Shown here piece after piece: positions 1 through 10,000 of a stretch of DNA of 64,000 nucleotides. Position 1 is the stretch's first letter; every line of letters begins with the position of its first letter. Source of the stretch: Caprimulgus europaeus. Taxonomy: Eukaryota > Chordata > Aves > Caprimulgiformes > Caprimulgidae. Location of the stretch: the NCBI GenBank assembly GCA_907165065.1, contig OU015544.1:1612001-1676000 (forward strand). The letters are read 5' to 3'. A program made the position numbers and the translations under genes. The notes beneath the pieces were generated by a model. The model did not search any database, was not told the origin of the DNA, and saw only the letters and a program-made list of their open reading frames with translations.

Positions 1-839
1 GACAATGCTGCAGAGCCCACAGGATGATGTGGCAGCGTGTCCTGGCCTTGCTGCAGGGCTGGAGCTGGCTCAGACTGGGTGCGTGGTGCTGCACCATCCC
101 AATCGTGGAGCAGAAGGAGGGAGATGAAGGAAGCAGCTCAGGGGGTGCAGGGCTCACCCCAACCTCCACCCCTCCACACCAGGGTCCAGCCCTGTTGTGT
201 GTTGTGATCGGGAGCAGACCCACCAAAAACTCCCGGGGGATTTAAGCAGGAGATAGCGTGGCTGGGGAGGGGGCTGCGCACCTGGGGACGCTAACCAGGG
301 TGGGCGGGGGCGGCACGGCGCGGGGCGAGAGGCATTGTTGGGAGAACAATCCCCATTGTCCCCCAACCTGCCCTCTGCAGCCCACACCAGCCCCTGGCAG
401 GCTGGGGGTCGGCACCCCAACTGCCCCATGTCCCCCTTGGCCACGGCACTGTCACCAGCACAGCCCAGCCGGGGAGGCTGAAACCAGCCACCTCTTGGAA
501 ATGACCCTGCCCGGCTCGTTCCGCACACCCAGCTCGTTACAAAGGCAAATTAAAAGAAACCCGTGTGGTGGAGAGTCCCTGCGGGAAGGGCACGGTCCCT
601 GCGGAGAGGAGGCTGGGAGCTGGGGACGGTGCCAGTCTGTGGCTGGACACAGGTCCTGGGGCATTAGCAAGCGGTGGCAGCACCCAAAGTGGTACCCAGG
701 GGATGCGCCAGCCCCGGGTGGGTGCACAGCACCCGACCCAGCTCCCACCCACTGGAGGGATAGGCAGCATCCGTCCCCGCTCCCGGGCACCGCTCTCCCG
801 GTAGGGCCGGCCGGCGGTGACCAAAATGTGACCCTGCCC

Positions 840-1200
840 CAGGAATGCCCCGCACAATGGTGGGGACAGGGAGGACGTTTGCCCTCCTGTCACCGCCTGA
901 TTGCTTACAAGGTGCCCTACAAGCACATTGTCAGCAAAATCAGCTGTTTTCAGTGTCGGCCGGCGGGTTTGACAATACCCCACCAGCATGCAGCCCCGCG
1001 TTGTCATGGCGTTGGCCCCCCCATGCACGCTTAATTGACAATTAAGCCGGGGCTTTGAACGAACCCCGCTGCCTTTGATGTGTCCCTGTCCTGCCAGCGC
1101 GCATGCCGGCACCCCGCGAGAGCCTTTGTCTTCTTCTATTAGGGGACAGCAATTACTGTAACCACGGGCATTTATCTCGGGACCGGAGAGGCCGTTAAGC
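840..1200. promoter_or_regulatory. Candidate enhancer in HNF1B intron 4
   Basis: The stretch contains ACAATGG (854-860) and CATTGT (926-931) SOX-like sites. It also has a perfect 19-bp homeodomain-type palindrome (1029-1047) and two TCF/LEF consensus matches, CTTTGAA (1053-1059) and CTTTGAT (1073-1079). Its regulatory role is inferred from motif density alone. Confidence 0.35.
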
Positions 1201-2396
1201 CCCAACCTTTATTTTCCCGTCGGAGCAGTGGCCAGCAGGAGCTGGCTGTGGCTATAGGGCTGGTGACAGCCCATTCGGAGGGGCTTTTGAGCCGGGCAGG
1301 AGTGATGGCTGCAGTGGCGGTGAAGGGCCCCTCTGGAAGGGTCAGGAGGGCTTGGCCGTGGGGGTTTGTTGGCCACCGGTGCTCGTATCCATCAACCTCA
1401 CTGAGGAGGAGGAGGAGATGGGCATGGCAAGGGCCACCATGGGGTTTTAGGGCTGGTTTGGGGGTGATGGGCAGCTCAGCTGTGACTGCTTTGGGGTCAA
1501 TTGGACCAGGCTGGGTCCAGCAGTTTTACAGCTCCCAAAATATCACTGGGTCCATCGCTGCTTAAATCTCCACCAGGAGATGTTTGGGGACCTGCTGCCT
1601 TGGTGGGGCAGTGCCAATGGGGCTGGCCCCACTGCCTGGCTGACCCCGTCTGGACTGGCCATGCTGGGATTTGAACTGTCCTTGCACCGCGTGCGGCGGC
1701 GGCTGGAGCGCTCAATGCCTTAACAGCTTAATGACAGCGCTGGGACACTGCCCGTGTCCTACCCCTGCGTGTCCCTGTCCGCCCCGTGACATCCCCCAGC
1801 AGGAAATGGTGGAGTTGGTGGCATGGGGCAGCTGGAGAATCCGTGTCCATGGACAAAGAGGGATCTCCTGCTCCTCCGGACGCCAACGGGGTCTTGCGAA
1901 AGGGCGGAATGGCAGCCGGGCAGGGATAAGAGCTGTAAAAGTCAAACATCCTCCCGGCCTCTTCTTGGGGACCCATCTGTCAGGCCTCAAGCCATCGTTT
2001 TTGACTATTTGGAGGTAAATCCTTAAAGCCCATCTACCTCAGAGGCTTCTCTCAGACTCTGGACTTTTCCCTTCCTAGGGGGTATTATCAGCGATCTTGG
2101 TTCCCTGTTTGATTTGAAGGTCACTCGGGGCTTTATCTCGGTGCCATGCCGTAGACTCTGCCTTATGCCATTTTTATCTTCAAGAGCCCCGAAGACAATC
2201 AGCGCATTGATGAGATTAGGTGACGCACCGCCCCGCTCCCCAGCCACCCCCTGCCTCCCACCCTGCATACAAAGGGCCGGCCGGCGCCCGTCGGACCCCG
2301 CCAAGCCCCCTCCCCTCGGCTGGGGGTCACAGCATTGCCTCCAGCCTGGCTCAGGATGTCCTGCACCGAAGGGTGGTCGTGGTGACCATCCATTCA

Positions 2397-2436
2397 TCCA
2401 TCCATCCATCCATCCATCCATCCATCCATCCATCCA
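2397..2436. repeat. (TCCA)10 microsatellite
   Basis: Ten uninterrupted TCCA units, with degenerate units just before. Confidence 0.97.
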
Positions 2437-2493
2437 GCAGTGCCTCCTCTGCAAATATCAGAATAGCAGAGCAATATCAGAGCAATCATCTAT

Positions 2494-2529
2494 GCATATA
2501 TATATATATAATATTTATATATATATAAA
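2494..2529. repeat. (AT)n microsatellite, interrupted
   Basis: AT dinucleotide run broken by aatattt, about 60 bases after the TCCA array. Confidence 0.9.
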
Positions 2530-3109
2530 TTTACATTATTTTTAGATATCTCTACCAATGGAGATAACAAACATTAAAAATAACTCAGTACAACTCCTGA
2601 GATTATTCCTCAACCCAAAGGGCAATTTAAACGGTTTAATTTTTCTTAAAGAAAAGCTCATCAATAAATGACCAGAGGTCCTTGGGTTTGTATCTGGATC
2701 CTACACGTTGTTTCTCGGGGTATGTGCTGGTACTGAGCGCGGACCCGGTGCCAGCGGTTGTAATGTTTTACTGTTGGGCGCATTGTGGGGCTCTGTGGGT
2801 ACAGGGCGCTGTTAGGAGCTTTTTCCCTGTTTTATGGGGGGTAATTAGGACTTTATGACAGCAGCGAAAGGGGAGGGTCCAGTCCCCATAAACAGGTTTA
2901 TAATGGATATAAACTATGCACCTCTGTAACTTAGCAAGATTAACACTTTAGGGACAATTTGAGTGGCAGCCCAAAAGTCAGAGCTGCCCTGGGGGCTGCC
3001 TGGACCTGCCTTGGGGAGGGTGAAAAGGTCCCGTCACCAACCCAGCTGCTTCCGCGGTGTCAGTAGCAGCATCGCTGAGCCCCCAGATCCCCCCAAAACC
3101 CCACGGGTG

Positions 3110-3350
3110 CTTTGCCGTTCCGGGTCCCCAGCCCCCGGGTCGGGGCAGAGCCGCGGCTGAGCCCCTGCTACTGCCCGAGGCGCCGGGGCCGGAGCGGAGC
3201 GCGGCCGGGAGCGCTTTGGCGTCGGGCATCGCTGGGGATTTGCTCGGTGTTTGCGAAGCGCCGGGTGAAAGCGCAGCCGGTGCCGGGGCGAGCGGCGGGA
3301 GCTGCTGCCGGAGGAGGTCCGGACCTGCCGTGCGGTGACAGGGGCTGCCG
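3110..3350. promoter_or_regulatory. Intragenic CpG-dense island in HNF1B intron 4
   Basis: About 240 bases hold roughly 30 CpG dinucleotides, far denser than the flanks. No coding exon of HNF1B lies inside. It could be an alternative or antisense promoter or a methylation-controlled enhancer. No gene start is evident. Confidence 0.5.
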
Positions 3351-6300
3351 CTGCACGGGAAAGACATGGAAAAGCACAGTGGGTTCTTAAAAAGTACAAT
3401 TTAATCGTATCAATATGACTTAAAGCAGAGGAGAACCAAGCTGCTTCCTTAGTTTTGCTTCCCAGAGACACAAGACTGAAACTGAGGGATTTCAAGGCAG
3501 AAACTGGGAGGGATTTTTTCCGATTTTCTCTTTTTTTTTTTTTTTTCTGATTTTTTAACACTCTCATCCACCACAGCAAAAACCAGTTTATGCCTAGAAA
3601 ATAGTGTAAGCTTGCAATGAAAGCAGCAAAGTTATTGATCGCTGCCCTAAACCCTCCAATTGCTTTTTTTTCCCCAAAAAGCTGTGTTGGGGGAATGTGT
3701 CTGGCAATGAGCTGTAGGTGTGTGGGACCCCCCTGCCAGCCAGGCTGGGGTGTGGGGGCCGTGGGGTCTGGGGGCTGTCACGTTGCCCGTCCCCCTTGGC
3801 TGAAACACAGGGTTAAGGCTACGGGAGCCCGACCCCGCAGCTCGTCTGGGAACATGGGAAAGCAGTAAAACATTTCACGGGCAGTGCAGCTCGGGGGCCG
3901 CACAATAGCCGGGTCCCATAAACAGACTTTTATATTATGGCTGTTGCTCCAGTGAACTAAAAAAAACCTTAAAGAGGGCAGACTCCATGGCCAGGCCCAT
4001 TCCTGGTGATCCCCATCCCAGGGAGAGGCTGAGGAGGAGTAAATCTCATTGTGTGGGGGCTGCTTCCAGCTGTGGAGATGCAGGAGGGTGACGGAAGGAC
4101 AGTCGTGTTGGGCTTTGATGGCCATTGGAGCTCCTGCTCCTCAACTCAGGACCCCAAAGCCCCTCACTCGCTGCAGGAGGAAACCTTCATGTCCTGGTGC
4201 ACATGGCTGGAGCTGTCCCCAGGCTTTCACCTTGGCTGTTGGGGGGCTGGGGAGGGGTCCCATGGGGGGTCCCAGTGGTTGTGCTGCCAGGGGACAGGTA
4301 GCTGTTGCCCAGGCAGATGGTTTAGGCTGGGCTGGAGCTTGCTGGGAACAGGGAGCTTGGAGGAAAGGTTCCCGATGTCATCAGGGAGCTCTGTGACAAC
4401 AGCAATAACACCCTGTGCTGGTTTCCAACATTAATTATCTAATCTATCCAAATCCAACCCAACCCTGGGGGTGTGTAAGGAACAATAATGCTCGTCCCAT
4501 TGTAGGAATGGGAAAAACCCAAAGCCAGGATAGTTGGTGGGGGCTGCAAGGTAGCCATGGCCAAAGAGCTTTTACCTTGGCAGACCCAGGTGCCCGTGGG
4601 CTTTGGGGACAGAGAAGCCCCCCACCAGCACAGCCCCTGCCTCCGTGGGAGTGGGGCCCTTGTGGGGTGACGATGGTGGCACCTCTGCCACTGACCTCGC
4701 ACTCCTGGGGAGAGTTAATCTCCATCGAGACTCAAAGTCTTCAGCAGTTTTATCTAGAGACCCAAAATCTCGGTCACCAGATTATCTGAAAATCTCAGCA
4801 TTGGTTATTGTCTCTCAAACAATTAAAGTCTTGTCCTTGGGATTGCAGGGAAAAGCTTGAAAATCAGCTTTTAACCTCTCATATGTTCTTAAAGACAGAA
4901 CTCCAGGCATCTTGGCTCACGAGTTACAACCATCCTCAGCCGGGTACAGCATGATTTTGGGGATTCTTCTTCTTTTTTTTCTTACTGAAAGCTTCGCCAA
5001 ACCCCAAAGAGATTGAAGATTGAGCAGAAACTCTGATTTTCTTTCCAAGAGGAGCCTCCTGCGCTCCTCATCTCTCCTTAAGATCACGATCAGAAGAAAG
5101 GGCTTTATTTTATCTCCCTTCCCATTGTTTGAGCAGCGCTGCAGGGTCCCGGGGCGGCAGCGGCCGGGGCGCACACACTCTGCACGAGGCCGGGGCCGCG
5201 GGGAAGAATGTGTGTGACAGTGCCCCGGTTGAGTAATGTTTACCCTGTTCACGGCAGGGACGTCCACTCGGGCCGGCAAATATCCACCTGCCAGAGGACA
5301 TTCTTTTATTATCAGGGATAAAAGGGGTTTGCTGGGAAATGATCAGGAACCAGACATGGCGGGGAGATTCCTATCTGCGGGACGTGTTTAACCAGCTGAT
5401 GGGGAAAATTCGGAGGCGATTGCAGAGCGACTTTGCCGTGGTTTTGGTGGAGGGCATGGGTAGATGTCTGCACTTTGGCAGGTGCTTTTGGCTCTTGTGG
5501 AAAACTCCTGGACTCAAATGATTGTTTGTTTCCTTTTCCTTGATGCAGAGATTTTGAGAGCAGCCCTTAGAGCATCCTCTGCTGAGCCAGCCGGCATCGG
5601 CTCTTCCCCTTGGGTGTCTGGGAGTAGGAGATCCTGAAATCCCAGGAGGAAGATCCTTTCCCTGGGTGGGTTTGGTACCTGGGGATGTCCATGTTGTGCT
5701 GGGATAGCTGAGAAGCTGCCAGCATCCTCCGCAGGCTCAGCCTCTCTGGCTGTGGGCATTCTGGGGAGCTGTCCCCAGTGCCACTGTGTGGTGGCCGGGG
5801 GTCACAGGCAGATGATGCTCTTGGTGGTCTCAGTCAGGAGGGTGGGCTTTGCTGCTGTGGTTGTCTTTCCCAGGAGAGCTGTGGCTGTCTGTCCATCCAG
5901 CGCTTCGATCCCAGGGCAGTTCAGTGAACCTGGCCGGGAGCACAGGGCCGGACTCCTCGTAATAAATGGCTTTTCGCCGTAGTCGTCAAGGCAGCCTTGT
6001 AAAAGACGCTTTTGTTTCCCGTGGGTTTTCCTCAGTTAATTATTTGTGATCTGTAGATGCCTTTCCATGACACATGGCTGATCATATGGTTATCAGTGCA
6101 GAGCGTTTTAGCCAAATTAAATATATTTATACAGAAGACCCGAGCTCGAGCCAGTTCTCCCTCCTTGGCCGTGGTGGGCTGCGGAATGGTTTGGAGGTTT
6201 GCGTGTGTCTGGTCCTTCCATCTTTCTGCAGGAATCTGTTAATCATGCACTTGTTGGGAGGGCAATTGGATGCAGAAAGGCCTGAGAGAAAAAAAGTGAG

Positions 6301-6859
6301 AGTTGTTACTGGGCAGCACTGGGCAGCACTGGGCTGGCCGGGGGCTGTGAGGAGCTGGGTGAACCTCGCGGAGGGGAGAGCTGGAGGATGTGGAGTCACT
6401 CCCCGCGGCTCAGGGTCCCCAGGCCGGTGTCTGAGAGCGGCAGGGATGTCACAGGAGTTTGCACAACAGATGCACACGGTGCAAATGAAAGCACGAGGGG
6501 TGCAGATGGGTGTTGAGGGCTGGACCGGGCTCCCTTCCTTCCCCACAGCATTGGGGTGGCGCAGGGGGGAGCTCAGCATCCCTTGCCACAATTTTACAAT
6601 TATAATTCCAGGAGATGGGGTTGGGGAGAAGCTGGGAAGTGGCACTGGAGGAAGGGACACCTTATCCCGTGCCATCCCTCCTGCTTATCATTCAAAGGTG
6701 TCACTTAAGAGCTTGCACGTCAGTTTGCATCCTTGTGCCGCGCACACCGAGGGAGCTGGGGAGGGCTGGGGGCTTTTCCCCTTGGCAGGGTCACTTTCAG
6801 GGGGGTTGGCACAGCCAGGACACCCATGGGTGATGCCAACGCCTGGTGCTGTTTTGCAG

Positions 6860-7023
6860 GGGTGCGGTACAGCCAGGCAGCGAGCGGCGAGGCGGCATCG
6901 TCTGGGGCCATCAGCCACCACGGCAGCGGTGCCATGGTGACCACCAGCCAGGCGGTCCTGCAGCAGGTCTCCCCAGCCAGTTTGGACCCGGGCCACGGTT
7001 TGCTCTCTCCCGACGGTAAAATG
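6860..7023 (+). CDS. HNF1B: HNF1B exon 5
   Basis: Acceptor ttttgcag ends at 6859 and donor gtgagt starts at 7024. The first two bases finish a Gly codon from the missing exon, followed by VRYSQ. The exon ends in ...[15 protein letters not shown] at a codon boundary. The N-terminal part ([18 protein letters not shown]) is more Ala/Gly-rich than human, while the [12 protein letters not shown] stretch is unchanged. Confidence 0.95.
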
Positions 7024-10000
7024 GTGAGTACACCTGGTCTATTGTGGCGGCGGCGCTGATAAGAGAGCCCAGCGGGCAGAGCAAACACGCTTTCCCCGGG
7101 TTTCACACGCGGCCCGCGCCGAACAATGGGGCATTGTGGGGCTGGGACCGCGGCGCGGGCGCGCGACCGTCCCCACCGCCCGCCGCGAAGGCGAGGCTCG
7201 GCCCCGCGCTCCCCACGGGCAGGGGGGGGTTTCTGAGCATGGCCCATCACCCTGACAGAGCCCCGCTCCGGTTTTATCGATTGCGTGCCGCGCGGATGGA
7301 GCGCGCGCTGGGTGGATCGCTGTTTGTTTTCTCCTGCCGGTGACATGGGTGTTGATAAAATGCTCATTCATTATTTTTTCCCCAAGTCCTCCCTGGTTTG
7401 GAGTTTCACTGGGGAAGTGTTTTCCTTGCAGGTAGGGATCTCCTTGTCGCAGGGCATCACCCCAGGTATCTAACCTGCTAGTGCCAGCTCTGACCTCGCA
7501 GCTCCCCCCTTTCCCTGTCCCATTCCCACGTGCTCCAGGCTCTGCTGTGAGGGATTTGCTGGGCAGAGCTGCAAATTCCCGCAGTGACAGGCAGCAGAGA
7601 TGGGACATCAGCATCCCCACCGTGTGCCCAGTGCCTCCCTGTGCTGGGTGCTGCACGGCCACTACAAAACAAATGGTTGTCCATACAGGGCTGGGTGTCC
7701 AGTGCCCGAGCGCTCGGGCTGCTCCTCTCTGCACTTGCCTGGCTGGTGCAAAGCCCTTCGGAGGAGCACGGGAAGGAGCAGGGCAAGGAGGGGACACAGG
7801 GGGATGGGGCAGGACAGGACAGGACAGCACAGCCCTGCCCCGGAGCAGGCTGGCAGAGGTTTGCGTGTGGCCGCTGCTCTTCCGGGAGGAGGTTGGGTTT
7901 TTTTCCTCACTGAAATCGAAAGTCAAACATGGCACTGGGTGGCGGGGCCAAGCTCTCGCTCTTCTCCAGTTTTCACTTCCATTTTCGGAGGGTTGGCTGT
8001 CCTGGGCCATCACATCAGTGTCCCTGTGAAGCTGGGTGGCTGTGGAGGGGCTGGGTGGCTGTGGAGGGGCTCATCCTCCCCTCCCTCAGCTATGGCACGG
8101 TTTAATTTTGCCTTTCCTTCTGCCACACTCTGGCTCCTGATGGTCATTGTGCGGCCCCTCAGGCTCAAACGCTGACCCTGCAAAGCCAAACATCCCCTGC
8201 CAAGCAGGGGGGGGATATTGGAGGGCAAAACCCCAGCCCTCAAACACGCTCCCTCCGCCCCGAACGCGCCCATATCTCCCCAGGGGTGTGTTGAGCCTTA
8301 TAACCCTGAGCCTCCAAGTCATAAAATGAGTCAGGAATAAAGGCAGCAGCAGCAGGAGGCACCGAGTGCCCGGGGCGGGGGTCTGTGAGGACGAAGGGAC
8401 ACTGAGCTGGGTGGCAGAGGCTGCCAGCACCCTCCTGCCAGCTGCTTTTGCAGAGTTTGTGTCTGAGGGGTGGGTTTGGGGGAGCAGAGGGACCCTCGGA
8501 TGGGGCAGAGGGAGCTCACAGGCTGCATGGCAGAAAGCTGCCTGGAAACACAATGGATTGAACTGGGAAAAGCAAGGTACTGAGTGCAGTCAGCAGCGGT
8601 GTGCAGCTGCAGAAGCTGAATTGTCCCACTGCACAGCACCGTCTGGGACCGCTTGGGTCCTCTGCCAGCTTATCTCTGATCTTTAAGAAGGACTAGCTAG
8701 TGCTTGCAAGTGATTTAATAAAAATATGCTGTAGGCTGTGGTTTCTAGTAAGTAAACATGTGCCTTTAATACCCCACACGAAACCAAAAGTTGCCAAGGA
8801 AGTTGCTGCATCTGAAGGCAATCGATTTTTTTCAGGGAGGAGCATTACTGAGGCTGCAGAAAGCTTTGGAGGTTCGCTCTTTCGTGCTCCGGTGTTGCCT
8901 TGAGCTGTGGTAGTGCCAGAGGGTCTCCCCTGAGTGTCCAGTGTCTGGAGGGTCTTTTCCAGTCACCCCATCTCCAGAGGATTTTTTTTTGGGTGCAGGG
9001 CTTTGGGTCTAAGCCCTGCCGTGAAATGATCCCGGGGTTCAGGCGAGTGCACTTGCCGTGAGCTGTTTGACTTGTGCACCCAAGTGTGGTGTAACCTGGC
9101 CTTGAAGAGACTTTGAAAGTGGAAAATACCGGATCAGGAAATATGAGTCACTCCCGGGCTTTGGAATTTATTGATGGATTTGTTTCAGTTGCAGCCAGGC
9201 TATCTCCAACCCACATGTGCAAAATAAACAAGGTGCTGGAGCGGTGTCCAGAAATGTCACACGCAGAGCCAGAGGGATGGCTCTGCCTCGGGGTGGAGGT
9301 TGCTCAGTGCAAGAGGTCTCATTAGAGGGATTAGGAGAATGTGCAGCAATTAAAGAAATCAGGCACTTAGTCCAGGGGAGCAGCTCCAGTCCTGGCACAC
9401 TCCGAGTGCCTTTGTGTGTCTGATCCCTAAACACTGACCTGAAATCCCAGGAAGTGGCTCTGGCTGAGCACACCCAGTTCACCTCACCAGTGTCCTGCCT
9501 GTCTGCAAAGTGGTGACTCAGATCATCACCGTGAGGCCCTTTTTATCTGCTTTCTGTCCTTTTTTTCTTTACTGCCCAACTTTGTGTTTCCCACTTTTCC
9601 TCTACACCCATGACAGGTAGAAGTTAATGAGCATTGAGAGTCCCTGACAGCAGGAGCTTGGATGTGAGGGACAAAATGGCAAAGACTCGGGACGTGCCGT
9701 GTCCCGGTGCCGTGCTCTGGTGGAGCTGGAAGCCAGTGCCAGCAAAATCCTGCACAGCTGCTGCTTTGCTGTGTGTTAACCCGATGTTCAGGGGTCCCAG
9801 AGGGGTCTGCAGCCCGGGGCGGTGGCAGCTCGCCTCTCGGGATGGGGGTTTTGCTGATCCCAAACAGATCTCCCCCATGAAGCGCGCGGGCGCCTCGGCT
9901 GTGTCTCTGATGGTGACTGTCCCACCTTGCTCCCTGGCAGATCTCCGTTTCGGGAGGTGGACTGCCCCCGGTGAGCACCCTGACCAACATCCACAGCTTG

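Larger units (their letters stand above)
1..6859 (+). other. HNF1B: HNF1B intron 4, 3' part, no exon found
   Basis: I see no exon here. The long open frames are chance products of GC-rich DNA and resemble no protein I know. The intron holds a (TCCA)n array and an AT microsatellite near 2.4-2.5 kb, and a CpG-dense island at about 3.11-3.35 kb. Several stretches look like conserved regulatory DNA because they are dense in developmental factor motifs: about 0.84-1.2 kb, 1.98-2.25 kb, 5.2-5.45 kb and 5.95-6.26 kb. Conservation itself could not be tested. Confidence 0.7.
7024..9940 (+). other. HNF1B: HNF1B intron 5
   Basis: No exon seen. The first 300 bases are a CpG-dense island with a SOX-type palindrome. 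A 19-bp unit is duplicated at 8031-8068, and a short GGACA run lies near 7815-7835. The rest is GC-rich unique sequence with no recognised element. The minus-strand open frame of 324 codons here is judged accidental. Confidence 0.7.

Noticed and set aside
1-6859. HNF1B homeodomain exon (exon 4)
   Set aside because: I looked for the residues around WFANRRKEEAFRQKL in the open frames and found none, so the exon must lie upstream of the window.
7039-8013. 324-codon open frame on the minus strand in HNF1B intron 5
   Set aside because: It lies in CpG-rich DNA where stop codons are rare. The product has no domain or similarity I recognise, no splice partner, and other frames there are open too.
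8935-8995. Possible CR1 fragment (ggagggtcttttccagtcac)
   Set aside because: Only one short string resembles CR1; neither the tail repeat nor the rest of the 3' consensus is present.
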